Shown piece after piece: positions 1-9,885 of a DNA stretch of 64,000 nt. How positions within the stretch are numbered: the stretch's first letter is position 1; every line of letters starts with the position of its first letter. Both the position numbers and the translations under genes were made by a program. Origin of the DNA: Neorhizobium sp. (GTDB lineage Bacteria > Pseudomonadota > Alphaproteobacteria > Rhizobiales > Rhizobiaceae); NCBI GenBank assembly GCA_028283725.1, contig JAPWKC010000001.1, positions 1-64,000 on the forward strand, given 5' to 3'. A model generated the notes under the pieces. It was not told the DNA's origin. It saw only the letters and a program-made list of their open reading frames with translations, and ran no database searches.

Positions 1-1202
1 GCGGAGTTCCGGTCGCTGTTGTCGGCCACTTTCGTCTGACCGCCGTCATTGTTGCCGACGGTGATCGACAGCTTCTTGTCGGCGCCGCCCCTCCAGACAT
101 CGAGGTCGGCCTTGTCGCCGGGCGTCAGGTCGGCCACCATGCGCGACAGATCGCGCGGCGACTTGACTGCGTTACCGTTGAAGGCGGTCACGACATCACC
201 GGTGACGATGCCGGCCTTGTCTGCCGGGCTGTCACTGCCGACGCTGGCGACCAGTGCACCCTCCGGTTTCTGCAGGCCGATGGCGTTGGCGACATCGCGG
301 GTGACCGGCTGGATCTCGATACCGATGAAGCCGTGCTTGATGGAGCCGTCCTTCATCAGTTTGGCAACGACATTCTGCGCCTGATCCGACGGGATCGCGA
401 AGCCAACGCCGACGCTGCCGCCATTGGGCGAATAGATGGCGGTATCGATGCCGATCACATGGCCATCCATATCGACGAGCGGGCCGCCCGAATTGCCGTG
501 GTTGATCGGTGCGTCGATCTGCAGGAAGTCGTCATAGGGACCGCTATGCAGGTCACGGCCGCGGGCAGACACGATACCGGCAGTCACTGTCGTGCCGATA
601 CCGAAGGGATTGCCGAAGGCCAGAACCTGATCGCCGACGGCGGCCTTGTCGCTGTCACCCCAGGAGACCGTCTTCATCGGCTTCGGCGGCGTGATCTTGA
701 CGACCGCAAGATCCGACTTCGGGTCGGCGCCGATCAGCTTGGCCGGCACTTCGGTGCCGTCATCGAGCGTGACCTTGATGCTGATCGCCTTGTCGATGAC
801 GTGGTTGTTCGTGACGATATAGCCGTCCGAGTTGATGACGAAGCCGGAACCAAGCGCTTCGGCGCGTTCCTGCTGTTGCGGCGCCTGATGTGGCGTCGGC
901 ATGTTCTGGCCGAAGAACTGCCGGAACTGATCGTCGAAGGGCGAATTGCCGCCAAATGGCGAGGAGCCATCATCCGAGCTGACATTTTCGGCCTTCATCG
1001 TCGTGGTGATGGTGACGACGGCCGGCTTGTCGGCAGCAACGATCGAAGCAAAGGAGCCACCGGGCGCGACAATACCCGCAACGCCGGACGTCGCGGCATT
1101 GGCGGGCTGAGCGTGAAGGAGAAATGGCGTCGCCAGCGGACCGGCGATGATGGCAGCGCCCAGAAGGGCGGCGAAACGATGTCTGCGGAGGATCTGCGGC
1201 AT
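1..1202 (-). CDS. degP: DegP/HtrA-family periplasmic serine protease, 3' end cut by the window
   Basis: Reading leftwards from the ATG at 1202 gives 400 codons without a stop, so the C-terminal end lies outside the window. The N-terminus is a signal peptide (basic start, hydrophobic stretch, Ala-rich cleavage region near residue 36). The trypsin-like domain has the complete triad: His134 in NNHVID, Asp164 in SDLAVV and Ser238 in GNSGGP. A PDZ domain begins near residue 300 (GFIGIEIQPV) and contains the usual GD(V)V-x-xFNG segment. A second PDZ domain would be expected beyond the edge. DegP proteins degrade or refold misfolded envelope proteins. AAAGGA about 8 bases before the ATG supports this start. 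The gene is transcribed away from its neighbour across an 0.8-kb non-coding region. Family assignment is secure; which of several rhizobial Deg paralogues it is cannot be told. Confidence 0.95.
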   Translation of the reverse strand, partial: MPQILRRHRFAALLGAAIIAGPLATPFLLHAQPANAATSGVAGIVAPGGSFASIVAADKPAVVTITTTMKAENVSSDDGSSPFGGNSPFDDQFRQFFGQNMPTPHQAPQQQERAEALGSGFVINSDGYIVTNNHVIDKAISIKVTLDDGTEVPAKLIGADPKSDLAVVKITPPKPMKTVSWGDSDKAAVGDQVLAFGNPFGIGTTVTAGIVSARGRDLHSGPYDDFLQIDAPINHGNSGGPLVDMDGHVIGIDTAIYSPNGGSVGVGFAIPSDQAQNVVAKLMKDGSIKHGFIGIEIQPVTRDVANAIGLQKPEGALVASVGSDSPADKAGIVTGDVVTAFNGNAVKSPRDLSRMVADLTPGDKADLDVWRGGADKKLSITVGNNDGGQTKVADNSDRNS

Positions 1203-2028
1203 GATGGTGTCCTTTCGGGATCGTTACCCGGCTCGCGAAGGAGTGGGCGGGGCGGCGCGTCGTAAGCTTGGCCGGCTGGGTTGCCGGTCAGGACATGGAT
1301 GCTGGGCGGAGGATCAGGAGGGTGGCGTGGCGATGCCAGTTTCGGTTGAACCGGCGGTCGGTGGTCTCAAAACAGTCATGTGCCGTGGGCCGGCTGGTCT
1401 TGGCGCAAGGGTGGCGTCTTGCGTTCGATATACCGAATGTCTTGATCGGAAAGCACATCTCTGCCTCCTTGAGCCAAGCACGTCGCGGTGACGTGGTTCG
1501 CAGCTGTCGGACGCCGGCATTCTGTCGCCAGCGCTCAGCCTGGCTTTCTATCTATAAGCCTGGCGATCGCGGGGCACGTTAAAGATAAATAAAGTTCCTC
1601 CCCTCTGGTTCGCCGCTTTTCCGCCGCATTCCGCCAGTTACAACGGGTCTTAATTTCGATGAAACGATAAATAAATCAGTACTATAGGTATATATCAGGG
1701 AGTCTCTTCACGTGCTGCTCTCCCGTTACGCCGCATAAAGAAACGGTAATCTGAGACTGTGATTGCCGTTTGGGCTGGGAATTTTTGACCGCGTGCACGC
1801 GCTTTGATCCCTGTCATGCCGCATCGACCTGCGTCGAAATAACATCGCTTGGCCGACGGTGGCGATCTTCCGGAACGACCGCTGCCGTCTTATCAATGTT
1901 CCGAGGTTGCGATGGCCTGGGTGACTGTCGGTCGGGCATCCTTGCTGCGGACCTGCATCCGGCAGATGCGACACGGGTCCGGCGAAGGTCGCTGATCGAA
2001 AACCGGGCGCAGAGAGGAAGGGATCGGG
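1203..2028. other. Intergenic region, no convincing gene
   Basis: About 0.8 kb between the divergent degP and blh genes. Short open frames here have no good ribosome binding site, no recognisable protein features and atypical codon use, so none is called. The part around 1580-1720 is distinctly A+T-richer than its surroundings (runs such as GATAAATAAATCAGTA), as expected for promoter DNA. No clear sigma-factor motif was identified with confidence. Confidence 0.6.
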
Positions 2029-2904
2029 ATGAATACCAACAAGCCATTGGTCAAAGGCTTTTACGACGCCTGCAGCGGCAGCATCCAGTATATCGTCTCC
2101 GACCCCCAGACCAAGCGATGCGCGATCATCGATGCGGTTCTGGATTATGACGAAAAGTCGGCGACGACGGCAACCCGTCATGCGGATGCGCTTCTTGCCT
2201 ACATCGCGGAAGAGGGGCTCGAGCTGGAATGGATCCTCGATACCCATCCGCACGCGGATCACTTTTCAGCGGCCAGCTACCTTAAGGAAAAGACAGGCGT
2301 CCAGACCGCGATCGGTGCGGATGTCGTCAAGGTTCAGGCCCTCTGGCGTGATTTCTACCACATGCCGGACATGGCGACTGACGGCTCGCAATGGGACCGC
2401 CTGTTTGCCGATGGAGACCTATTTTCGATCGGCTCGCTTGAATGCCGGGTGATGCATTCGCCCGGCCACACGCTGGCTTCTATCACCTATATCGTCGAGG
2501 ATGCAGCCTTCATTCACGATACGCTGTTCATGCCCGATAGCGGCAGTGCGCGGGCCGATTTTCCGGGCGCCAATGCCGAGCAGTTGTGGAAGTCGATCAG
2601 CGGTATCCTGGCGCTACCGGAGGAGACACGTCTGTTTACCGGCCACGACTATTGCCCTGGCGGGCGGGCCGCCTCGTGGGAAAGCACGGTGGGGGAGCAG
2701 AAGCGGACGAATATTCATCTGCAAGGCAGCGGCGCGGATTTCATCATGGCGCGCGAGGCGCGAGACAAGACACTGCCCTTTCCGAAACTTCTGCTTCACG
2801 CGTTGCAGATCAACCTCAATGCCGGACGGCTGCCAGTGCCCGAAGCCGATGGACGGCAGTATTTAAAGATCCCGCTCAACGCGTTTTCCACCGTCGCCTG
2901 GTAG
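2029..2904 (+). CDS. blh: Blh/ETHE1-like metallo-beta-lactamase-fold hydrolase (probable persulfide dioxygenase)
   Basis: 291 residues. The metal motif THPHADH is at residues 72-78 (His73, His75, Asp77, His78), followed by His147 in SPGHT, Asp164 in FIHDTLF and His206 in TGHDY. This is the ETHE1/Blh arrangement. Members oxidise glutathione persulfide to sulfite; in Agrobacterium and Xylella the homologue Blh is controlled by the sulfide-responsive repressor BigR and helps in sulfide detoxification. The C-terminal segment PFPKLLLHALQINL and the NAGRLP that follows are typical of the Blh subgroup. GGAAGGGA lies just upstream of the ATG. No BigR-like regulator, rhodanese or YeeE-type transporter is adjacent; the next gene is an MFS exporter. 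The fold is certain and the substrate is inferred from family. Confidence 0.85.
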   Translation: MNTNKPLVKGFYDACSGSIQYIVSDPQTKRCAIIDAVLDYDEKSATTATRHADALLAYIAEEGLELEWILDTHPHADHFSAASYLKEKTGVQTAIGADVVKVQALWRDFYHMPDMATDGSQWDRLFADGDLFSIGSLECRVMHSPGHTLASITYIVEDAAFIHDTLFMPDSGSARADFPGANAEQLWKSISGILALPEETRLFTGHDYCPGGRAASWESTVGEQKRTNIHLQGSGADFIMAREARDKTLPFPKLLLHALQINLNAGRLPVPEADGRQYLKIPLNAFSTVAW

Positions 2905-3032
2905 TTTCCCGGTCGCATGTCGCATCTGTCCGAAACGATCCTTGCTTCGTTCCGCCTTGCATATGAGGGACCGATCTGATCTCCTGCCGCGGCACCGGGC
3001 GCGTCTTGCCGCATCCGGCGCAATAGTTTGGA

Positions 3033-4526
3033 ATGATCGGGACGACGAGCGTGGATCAGCAGCAGGCAAAGCCCGGACAGGCGCAAACGGAACGAGGCGC
3101 CGGGCCTGCATTGGCATTGCTGGTGGCGGGCACGTTCTTCATGGAAAACCTCGATGCCAGCGTGATTGGCCCGGCCATTCCGCAGATGGCCAGGGATTTC
3201 GAACGGGCGCCGATCGATCTCAATACCGGTATCAGCGCCTATATGCTGACCCTCGGCATTCTGATCCCGGTCAGCGGCTGGCTTGCCGACAAGGTCGGCC
3301 CGCGCCGCATCTTCTGTGGCGCCATCCTTCTTTTCACCTTTGCATCACTCCTGTGCGGATTGGCGACCGGCCTGCCGGAATTCGTGATGGCGCGTATCCT
3401 TCAGGGGATCGGCGGGGCGATGATGGTCCCTGTCGGCCGGCTGGTCGTCCTGCGTTCGACCCCGAAGGAAAAGCTTGTCTCGGCGATCGCGACTTTGACA
3501 TGGCCTGCGCTCGTCGCACCCGTGCTCGGGCCGCCGATCGGCGGGCTGATCGCCGATCATGCCGACTGGCGCTGGATTTTTTATCTCAACCTGCCGCTCG
3601 GGCTGATCGCGCTTGCGACAGCCTGGAAGATCGTACCGGATGAGCGATCGGAAACCGTCGGTGCATTCGACTGGCTGGGGTTCGTGCTCAGCAGTCTTGC
3701 CCTTACCGCTTTGCTCTTTGCCGCCGAGATTGCGTCGCGGCCGGGCGCAAACCTTCTGCTCGCACTGGTGCTGGCTGTTGCGGGCGCCATCCTTCTGTTT
3801 GCGAGCTTTCGTCATTTCGGCCGGGCCAAAGCGCCGATGATCGAATTGTCGTCGGTGCGCATACCGACATATGCCGTGGCGATTTTCGGCGGATCGATGT
3901 TCCGCATGGGCGTCAGCGCGGTTCCGTTTCTCGTGCCTCTGATGTTTCAGGTGGCATTCGGCTATAGCGCGTTCGATGCCGGCGCGATGCTGATGGCCGT
4001 GTTTGGCGGCAATCTTCTGATGAAGCCGATGACGACACCGATCCTGCGTCGTTTCGGCTTCCGGCCTGTCCTCATCGTCAACGGCATTTTGAATGCCGTG
4101 CTGATCGCGGCCTGCGCGCTGATGGTTCCGGGCATGCCGCTTACCCTGATCTCCATCATTCTTTTCCTCGGCGGCATGACGCGATCGATGCATTTCACGG
4201 CGCTCAACACGATCGCCTTTGCCGATGTGCCGCAGGCGAAGATGCGCTCAGCCAATACGCTGTTCTCCGCTGTCTTCCAGCTGGCGGTCGGGCTCGGCGT
4301 GGCGCTTGGGGCGATGGCTTGGCGGGCTGGCGAGGCACTGTTTCCGAACGGGTCTGCCGCCACACCCTTCCATGTGGCATTTCTTGTCATCGCCATCGTG
4401 TCATTGATGACCGTTATCGATAGTGCAAGACTGGCGCCGAAGGCCGGCGAACACGTCTCGAAGGGCAAGAAGGCGTCCGCGACGACATCCGGCGGATCGG
4501 TTGCGGCGACTGCATCGTCCAAGTGA
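3033..4526 (+). CDS. MFS exporter, DHA2 (EmrB/QacA-like) type
   Basis: 497 residues with about 14 hydrophobic segments, the DHA2 pattern. The first membrane segment carries a variant of the DHA2 signature (LDASVIGPAIP, residues 40-50). Loop 2-3 has motif A as GWLADKVGPRR (82-92), and the fourth and fifth segments contain RILQGIGGAMMVP and a GPPIGG motif C. Such proteins use the proton gradient to export drugs or hydrophobic compounds from the inner membrane. The C-terminus ends in a Lys/Ser/Thr-rich tail. The ribosome binding site is weak for the ATG used; a GTG six codons downstream is possible. It follows blh by 128 bases in the same direction; a functional link is not evident. Confidence 0.87.
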   Translation: MIGTTSVDQQQAKPGQAQTERGAGPALALLVAGTFFMENLDASVIGPAIPQMARDFERAPIDLNTGISAYMLTLGILIPVSGWLADKVGPRRIFCGAILLFTFASLLCGLATGLPEFVMARILQGIGGAMMVPVGRLVVLRSTPKEKLVSAIATLTWPALVAPVLGPPIGGLIADHADWRWIFYLNLPLGLIALATAWKIVPDERSETVGAFDWLGFVLSSLALTALLFAAEIASRPGANLLLALVLAVAGAILLFASFRHFGRAKAPMIELSSVRIPTYAVAIFGGSMFRMGVSAVPFLVPLMFQVAFGYSAFDAGAMLMAVFGGNLLMKPMTTPILRRFGFRPVLIVNGILNAVLIAACALMVPGMPLTLISIILFLGGMTRSMHFTALNTIAFADVPQAKMRSANTLFSAVFQLAVGLGVALGAMAWRAGEALFPNGSAATPFHVAFLVIAIVSLMTVIDSARLAPKAGEHVSKGKKASATTSGGSVAATASSK

Positions 4527-4638
4527 TGCGATCCGGTGAACCCGGTCAAGTGTGGCAAGGATCGGCCTTTCCTTCACGGCGTGCGCCACTATAGAGAAGC
4601 AAACGGCCCTTGGCCGACATGCAATCCGGAGAAGACTT

Positions 4639-5559
4639 ATGCGCTGCAAGATGATCGGTGTCCCGCTGCAGGATGGTGCGTCGCGGCTTGGCTGCGAGAT
4701 GGGCCCGAGCGCCCTTAGAACCGCAGGGCTCAAAGGCGCGCTTGAAGAACTCGGCCACACCGTCGAGGATATCGGCAATGTCGTGCCGAGCGCCTATCCC
4801 GCTGTGACGCATCCGAATACGGCTGTCCGCAACCTGCCGCAGATCGTGGCCTGGACCTCGCTTCTGGCCGATGTCGCCTACCGGGAAAGCGATGGGACCA
4901 TGCCCATCTTCCTGGGCGGCGATCATGCGATGTCGGCGGGTATCGTCGCCGGTCTTTCGCGACGTGCGACTGAGAGCGGACGGCCGCTTTTCGTGCTCTG
5001 GCTCGACGCACATACGGATTTTCACACGCTCGAAACGACCGATAGCGGCAATCTCCATGGCGTGCCGGTCGCCTATTTCACCGGCCGGGCGGGTTTCGAG
5101 GGATATCTGCCGGCGCTGCCCAATCCGGTCGATCCGGCGCGCGTCTGCATGATCGGCATTCGAAGCGTCGATCCGGCCGAGCGGGCGGCATTGCGGGAAG
5201 GTGCAGTCACCGTGCATGACATGCGCTCGATCGACGAACATGGGGTTGCGGCGGTGCTGCGCGGCTTCATAGAAACGGTCGAGGCAGCTGGCGGAATGCT
5301 GCATGTCAGCCTCGATGTCGATTTCCTCGACCCATCCGTGGCGCCTGCCGTCGGAACGACCGTACCCGGCGGGGCGACCTTTCGCGAGGCGCATCTGGTG
5401 ATGGAAATGCTGCATGACAGCGAACTCGTCACCAGCCTCGATCTCGTGGAACTCAACCCCTTCCTCGACGAGCGCGGCCGCACCGCAACGCTGCTCGTCG
5501 ATCTCACCGCCAGCCTGATGGGCCGGACGGTGATGGACCGCCCGACCAAGAGTTTCTGA
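4639..5559 (+). CDS. rocF: Arginase
   Basis: 306 residues, the usual length. All manganese ligands of the ureohydrolase family are present: His96 in GGDH, Asp123, His125 and Asp127 in DAHTDFH, and Asp226/Asp228 in SLDVDFLDP. The arginine-specific loop SGNLHG is at 136-141, which favours arginase over agmatinase. The enzyme hydrolyses L-arginine to ornithine and urea in the cytoplasm. The open frame extends 29 codons upstream, but the ATG at 4639 is chosen because GGAGAAG lies 7 bases before it and the protein then begins with the normal family N-terminus. It ends 12 bases from the convergent monooxygenase gene. Confidence 0.93.
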   Translation: MRCKMIGVPLQDGASRLGCEMGPSALRTAGLKGALEELGHTVEDIGNVVPSAYPAVTHPNTAVRNLPQIVAWTSLLADVAYRESDGTMPIFLGGDHAMSAGIVAGLSRRATESGRPLFVLWLDAHTDFHTLETTDSGNLHGVPVAYFTGRAGFEGYLPALPNPVDPARVCMIGIRSVDPAERAALREGAVTVHDMRSIDEHGVAAVLRGFIETVEAAGGMLHVSLDVDFLDPSVAPAVGTTVPGGATFREAHLVMEMLHDSELVTSLDLVELNPFLDERGRTATLLVDLTASLMGRTVMDRPTKSF

Positions 5560-5571
5560 CGCGCACCGGCC

Positions 5572-6924
5572 TTATCCGCCGTTGCGAGCCGCGGTGTAGC
5601 GATTGACCGGCATGGAAATGCCGAGGTTCTCACGCAGCGTGCTGCCCTCGTATTCGTCGCGGAAGAGGCCGCGGCGGCGTAGTTCCGGCAGGACCAGGGT
5701 GGTGAAATCCTGAAGGCTTGCCGGCAGGGTCGGGAACATCAGGATAAAGCCGTCGGCGGCGCGCGCCTCGAACCATTCTTCCATGAAATCGGCAATCTCG
5801 GTCGGCGTGCCGGTTATACCGTTTCCGGTGCTCTTTTCCGCATAATGACGGATCAGTTCGCCGAGCGTGTGGCCCTGCTTGATGAAATCGGTCAGTTCCT
5901 CGAACAGCGCCTTCGACCCCTTGGGTTCGTGCGGCAGGCGTTCCATCGGGAAGGGCTTGTCGAGGGGAGCGCCCGAAAGATCCGTCTCAAGAAATTCGCC
6001 GAGCATCCAGCGGCCGACATCCGGATGGAGATTGTCGACCAGAAACGCGACCTTTGCCTGTGCTTCGGCCTTGGTCTCACCGACATTGACGACGATGCCC
6101 GGCATCATCTTCAGATCGTTCCGATCACGGCCAAACTTGGCCATTCGATCCTTGACGTTGCGGTAGAAAGCGCCGTTGCGCTCGATGCTGGAGGCAAGGC
6201 TGAAGACGATTTCCGCGGTGCGGGCGGCGAGCTCCATGCCGGCTTCGGATCCGCCGGCCTGGGCGATGATCGGCCGGCCCTGTGGGGTCGCGGCAATGTT
6301 CAAAGGCCCACGGACCTGAAAATGCTTGCCCTTGTGGTTCAGCGTATGGAGCTTGTCCTTGTCGTAATAGACACCGCTTTCCCGGTTCAGCAGCAGCGCG
6401 TCCGGTTCGTAGCTGTCCCAGAGGCCGAAGACGACGTCTACGAATTCCGTGCCGCGCTCGTAGCGCAAGGCATGCGGATCAAGGCCTTCCCGGTTGAAGT
6501 TGTAGCCCGTTTCGTCGTGATCCGAGGTGACGACGTTCCAGCAGGCGCGCCCACCGCTGAGGTGATCGATGGACGAGAAGATGCGGGCGATATTGTAAGG
6601 TTCGTAATAGCTGGTGGAAGCGGTGGCGACGAAACCGAGATTTTCCGTCAGCGCCGCAAGCGCGGTGATCAATGTCAGCGGTTCGAAGCGGTTCATCTTC
6701 GTCGGCGAGCGCGCGAGGGCCTCCGCATCACCGATCGCGGCGGCCGGCGAGTCCGCCACGAACATGAAGTCGAGCTTGGCCTCCTCCGAGATCCTCGCGA
6801 CATTGAGGAGATGGTCGATCCTGTTGGCGCCGCTGACATCGGCTGCCGGATGCAGCCAGGCCGCGGGATTGAAGCCGAATGTGTAGACGAAGGTGCCGAG
6901 CTTCAGCTTATCGTCGCGTGCCAT
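5572..6924 (-). CDS. FMN-dependent monooxygenase, NtaA/SnaA/DszA (bacterial luciferase-like) family
   Basis: 450 residues, full length. It shows the family hallmarks in order: [15 protein letters not shown], the FMADSP-like segment [21 protein letters not shown], the [12 protein letters not shown] stretch and the [10 protein letters not shown] substrate/flavin loop. These enzymes use FMNH2 supplied by a separate reductase to cleave C-N or C-S bonds (nitrilotriacetate, dibenzothiophene sulfone, alkylated amino acids). No flavin reductase gene is adjacent. GAGGAGAG lies just before the ATG. It is the last gene of the run of minus-strand genes from 10752, 39 bases after a GntR regulator. That context suggests it acts on the compound imported by the polar-amino-acid ABC system upstream. 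The substrate is unknown. Confidence 0.9.
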   Translation of the reverse strand: MARDDKLKLGTFVYTFGFNPAAWLHPAADVSGANRIDHLLNVARISEEAKLDFMFVADSPAAAIGDAEALARSPTKMNRFEPLTLITALAALTENLGFVATASTSYYEPYNIARIFSSIDHLSGGRACWNVVTSDHDETGYNFNREGLDPHALRYERGTEFVDVVFGLWDSYEPDALLLNRESGVYYDKDKLHTLNHKGKHFQVRGPLNIAATPQGRPIIAQAGGSEAGMELAARTAEIVFSLASSIERNGAFYRNVKDRMAKFGRDRNDLKMMPGIVVNVGETKAEAQAKVAFLVDNLHPDVGRWMLGEFLETDLSGAPLDKPFPMERLPHEPKGSKALFEELTDFIKQGHTLGELIRHYAEKSTGNGITGTPTEIADFMEEWFEARAADGFILMFPTLPASLQDFTTLVLPELRRRGLFRDEYEGSTLRENLGISMPVNRYTAARNGG

Positions 6925-6963
6925 GGTGTCTCTCCTCTTGTCCGGCCTTGCCCGGCTTTCTCG

Positions 6964-7704
6964 TCATGCGGTCTGCGATGGGGTGAAACGGGCCGTCAGC
7001 GTGTGGCTTTCACCGGGATAGGTGAGGCGGACATGAGTGACCGACTGCTCAAACCGCCATGTCTGGCGTTCCACGACCATCACGGGCGTTCCGACCGGCA
7101 GGCAAAGGTGCGCGGCGGCCTTCTCATCGGCGGCACGGGCGGCGATCCGGTGTTCGCCGGCACTCCACGGAACGTGGTCGATCAGCCATGGCCCAGGCGG
7201 CAAATCGGTAAAATCCTCGTCTTCCGCCTCCGGCACGACCTGAAGACTGATCAGCCGCTCCTCCAGGCAGAAGGGTGTCGCACCTGCAAAATGCAGGCAG
7301 ATCAAGTGCTTGACCTGATGTCTGCCGGAAATGTTGAAGAGGTTCTGCTCGTTGCGGTCCGGCTTGCGGACGGTGCGTTCGAGAATGCTGTGGCAATAGG
7401 GCCTGTCGAGCGCCTTCACCTCCTCGCGGATATCGTAGATCTGAAGAATGGCGCTTTCGGCCTGTTGCGACAGGACCACGCTGCCGCTGCGGCGGCGGCG
7501 CATGACCAGGCCGGCGCGGGCGAGTTGCGTCAGCACCTTGTTCACCGTCATGCGCGAACAGCCGTAATGCAGGCACAGATCCTTTTCCGGCGGCACGCGA
7601 TGGCCGGGGGGCCAGCGGCCGGTCAGAATCTCCGCTTCGAGTTCGTTCAGGATCCGCTGGTGCAGCGAGAGGACGGGCTTGCGTCCGTCGGGTTCTGCCA
7701 ACAT
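6964..7704 (-). CDS. GntR-family regulator, HutC/UTRA subfamily
   Basis: 246 residues. The N-terminal winged helix (about 10-80) has HQRILNELEAEILTGRWPPG and the helix-turn-helix CSRMTVNKVLTQL, characteristic of the HutC group. The C-terminal half is a UTRA ligand-binding domain with the ISGRHQ-, CLEERLI- and VERQTW-like segments seen in histidine-utilisation repressors. The start is set at the ATG at 7704, preceded by GAAAGGACAGG. An upstream-extended frame would run into the ABC ATPase gene. Position between the ABC ATPase and the monooxygenase suggests it represses this operon in response to the imported compound or a breakdown product. No hut enzymes are nearby, so urocanate is not assumed as ligand. 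Confidence 0.9.
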   Translation of the reverse strand: MLAEPDGRKPVLSLHQRILNELEAEILTGRWPPGHRVPPEKDLCLHYGCSRMTVNKVLTQLARAGLVMRRRRSGSVVLSQQAESAILQIYDIREEVKALDRPYCHSILERTVRKPDRNEQNLFNISGRHQVKHLICLHFAGATPFCLEERLISLQVVPEAEDEDFTDLPPGPWLIDHVPWSAGEHRIAARAADEKAAAHLCLPVGTPVMVVERQTWRFEQSVTHVRLTYPGESHTLTARFTPSQTA

Positions 7705-7726
7705 GCCGCCTGTCCTTTCGCCCTGA

Positions 7727-8518
7727 TCAGGCCAGCATGCTCGCGCCGCGGTCGAGATAGGTATCGAGAAACTGATCGAGGCGCGGATGGCGGGGTTTGG
7801 CGAAAATTTCCGTCGGCGGGCCGGAGAAGAGCAGCCGGCCGTGATCGAGGAAGCTGATCTGCTGGCCGACCGTCGCGGCAAAGCCGATCTCGTGGGTAAC
7901 GACCACCATCGTCATGCCTTCGGCGGCCAGATCGCGCATGACGTTCAGCACTTCGCCGGTCAGTTCCGGGTCGAGAGCCGAGGTCGGCTCGTCGAACAGC
8001 ATGATCTTCGGCTCCAGTGCCAGCGCGCGGGCAATCGCCACGCGCTGCTGCTGGCCGCCCGACAGCTGCGAAGGATAGTGGCCGGCGCGGTTTTCCAGCC
8101 CGACCTTTTTCAGTTGCGCCATGGCGCGCGCTTCGGCTTCCGCTTTCGGCACCTTTCGCACGGTCTTCAGCGCCTCGGCGACATTGCCGAGTGCGGTCAT
8201 ATGCGGCCAAAGATTGAACTGCTGGAAGACCATGCCGGTCTTGGAGCGGACGGTGCGGATCTGGGCCGGGGGAAGTCGCTCGCGCTTGCCGCCGGCATTT
8301 TCGAAGAAGCCGAGCGCTTCGCCCTTGATGGTGATCATGCCCGATGTCGGCTCTTCCAGAAAGGCGAGGCAGCGCAGAAGCGTGCTCTTGCCGGATCCGG
8401 ACGGGCCGATGAGGCACGATACTTTGCCCTCGGGAATTTCAAGGTCGATATCCTGAAGCACGGTCGTCTCTCCGAACCGCTTGACCAGGCTGTGGATGGC
8501 GATGGCGGGTAAACTCAT
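7727..8518 (-). CDS. ABC importer ATPase, polar-amino-acid (PAAT) type
   Basis: 263 residues. Walker A GPSGSGKST (38-46), Q-loop VFQQFNLWPH, signature LSGGQQQR (152-159), Walker B IMLFDEPTSALDPE and switch VVVTHEIGFA are all intact. The VFQQFNLWPHMTALGN and THEIGFA segments are typical of ATPases of glutamine/histidine/cystine importers. The ATG overlaps the stop codon of the permease gene upstream by four bases, indicating translational coupling. It energises uptake by the two permeases that precede it in the operon. Confidence 0.93.
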   Translation of the reverse strand: MSLPAIAIHSLVKRFGETTVLQDIDLEIPEGKVSCLIGPSGSGKSTLLRCLAFLEEPTSGMITIKGEALGFFENAGGKRERLPPAQIRTVRSKTGMVFQQFNLWPHMTALGNVAEALKTVRKVPKAEAEARAMAQLKKVGLENRAGHYPSQLSGGQQQRVAIARALALEPKIMLFDEPTSALDPELTGEVLNVMRDLAAEGMTMVVVTHEIGFAATVGQQISFLDHGRLLFSGPPTEIFAKPRHPRLDQFLDTYLDRGASMLA

Positions 8519-9183
8519 GCTTTTGAAAACCTCAATCGGGACAGGCGGCGTTCCGCAAGGCGGCCGAGCCGGTCGGTGGCTTCGACGATCACCCAATAGG
8601 TGACGGCGAGGACGAAGATCGCTTCGAGGAAGGCGTATTGCTGCGAGCCGATGGCGCTGACGACCGTCGTCAGCTCCGGCACGGTGATGACGGAGAGGAC
8701 GGCGGATTCCTTCAGCAGGATCACCGCCAGATTGACCGAGGGCGGCAGAACGATCAGCGCCATTTCGGGGATCTGTATCCGGCGGATGGTCTGCAGCCGG
8801 GTCATGCCGAGGCATTCGGCCGCTTCCACGTGGCCGGGGGGCACGGCGGCAAAACCGGCACGGAAGACCTCGCTGTAATAAGCGGCCGCGTAGACGGTGA
8901 GGCCGATCAGTCCGCAAGGGATCGGATCAAGCATCAGGCCGACGAAAGGGCCCCCGTAATAGAGAAGAAAGACCTGGATCAGGAACGGCGTTCCACGTAG
9001 GACTTCGACCACGAGGCCAAGCACGCCGTTGATCGCCATGCCGCCGAAGCGTCGCGCGGAAGCGACGACGAAGCCGGCGACCACGCCGCCGACGATGCCG
9101 ACGATCCAGAGGACGAGCGTGACCAGCAGGCCGCTGCCGATTTCCGGCAGTTTGTCGAGAATGACGGTGGGATCGAAAATCAT
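8515..9183 (-). CDS. ABC importer permease, polar-amino-acid type (second)
   Basis: 222 residues with about five membrane segments. The EAA loop reads EAAECLGMTRLQTIRRIQIPEM, here in residues about 141-162, the form found in His/Glu/Gln permeases. The N-terminal segment also has VLRGTPFLIQVFL, a family hallmark. The gene overlaps its neighbours by four bases at each end (ATGA junctions), so the two permeases and the ATPase are co-translated. It likely forms a heterodimer with the product of 9180-9821. Confidence 0.92.
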   Translation of the reverse strand: MIFDPTVILDKLPEIGSGLLVTLVLWIVGIVGGVVAGFVVASARRFGGMAINGVLGLVVEVLRGTPFLIQVFLLYYGGPFVGLMLDPIPCGLIGLTVYAAAYYSEVFRAGFAAVPPGHVEAAECLGMTRLQTIRRIQIPEMALIVLPPSVNLAVILLKESAVLSVITVPELTTVVSAIGSQQYAFLEAIFVLAVTYWVIVEATDRLGRLAERRLSRLRFSKA

Positions 9184-9821
9184 GCCGTCACCTTCGGAAG
9201 GGACCGTTCGACACGGCCGGCGACCAGCGCGATTGCCCAGTTGATGACGAGGTAGATGGCACCGGCACTGGCGAAGATCGGGATCGGCAGATAGGTGCTG
9301 GAGGATAGATCCTGCGCCATCTTGGTCAGCTCGATAATGCCGACCACGGACACGAGCGAGGAGGATTTGAGGATCATGATCGCCTCGTTGACCAAAGCCG
9401 GGAAGGTCAGGCGAAGCGCGATCGGCACGCGGATGCGAAAGAATGTCTGGCGCGGGTTGAAGCCGGTGACATCGGCGGCCTCAACCAGCCCTTTCGGTAC
9501 GGCGTCGAAGCCGCCGCGGAGATTTTCGGCCTGATAGGCTGCGGTGCAGAGCGACAGGCCTATGATGGCCGCCACGATCGACGGCACGTTGATGCCGATG
9601 ACGGGCAGGAGCGTGTAGATGAGGAGAAGCTGCACCAGCAAAGGCACGCCGCGAAAGAAGCTGATGAACAGCCGGGCCGGGGCAATATAGATCCCCTTGC
9701 CGGAGAGCATTGCAGCCGACAACAGAATGGCGATCGCGAAACCGATGACGATCGACACGATACTGATGCCAAGAGTGTAAAGCGCTGCCTGCATGAGCAG
9801 CGTGAAAAGCTTGATCGTCAT
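9180..9821 (-). CDS. ABC importer permease, polar-amino-acid type (first)
   Basis: 213 residues, about five membrane segments. Hallmarks are FFRGVPLLVQLLLIY in the first half and an EAA loop (VEAADVTGFNPRQTFFRI). It pairs with the following permease. The start ATG at 9821 has no clear Shine-Dalgarno sequence, and 100 bases separate it from the binding-protein gene upstream. Those bases hold a strong palindrome, so this gene and those after it may be expressed at a lower level than the binding protein. Confidence 0.92.
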   Translation of the reverse strand: MTIKLFTLLMQAALYTLGISIVSIVIGFAIAILLSAAMLSGKGIYIAPARLFISFFRGVPLLVQLLLIYTLLPVIGINVPSIVAAIIGLSLCTAAYQAENLRGGFDAVPKGLVEAADVTGFNPRQTFFRIRVPIALRLTFPALVNEAIMILKSSSLVSVVGIIELTKMAQDLSSSTYLPIPIFASAGAIYLVINWAIALVAGRVERSLPKVTA

Positions 9822-9885
9822 ATGGTTCGGATCGCCGTGATTGCGTTCATCCGCACGGGCTGGTGCCGATGGCGTTCATGTCGGT

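Noticed and set aside
333..1265. 310-codon open frame on the plus strand
   Set aside because: It is antisense to degP, whose triad and signal peptide are clear on the minus strand.
1570..1605. GGAAC-type extracytoplasmic sigma promoter for degP on the minus strand
   Set aside because: GGAAC is present, but the -10 partner is CGTG at the wrong spacing, so the match to the rhizobial general-stress consensus is too poor.
1726..2262. 178-codon minus-strand open frame
   Set aside because: Half of it is antisense to blh, and the rest has no ribosome binding site or recognisable protein features.
5845..7857. 670-codon plus-strand open frame
   Set aside because: Antisense to the monooxygenase and GntR genes; an artefact of high GC third positions.
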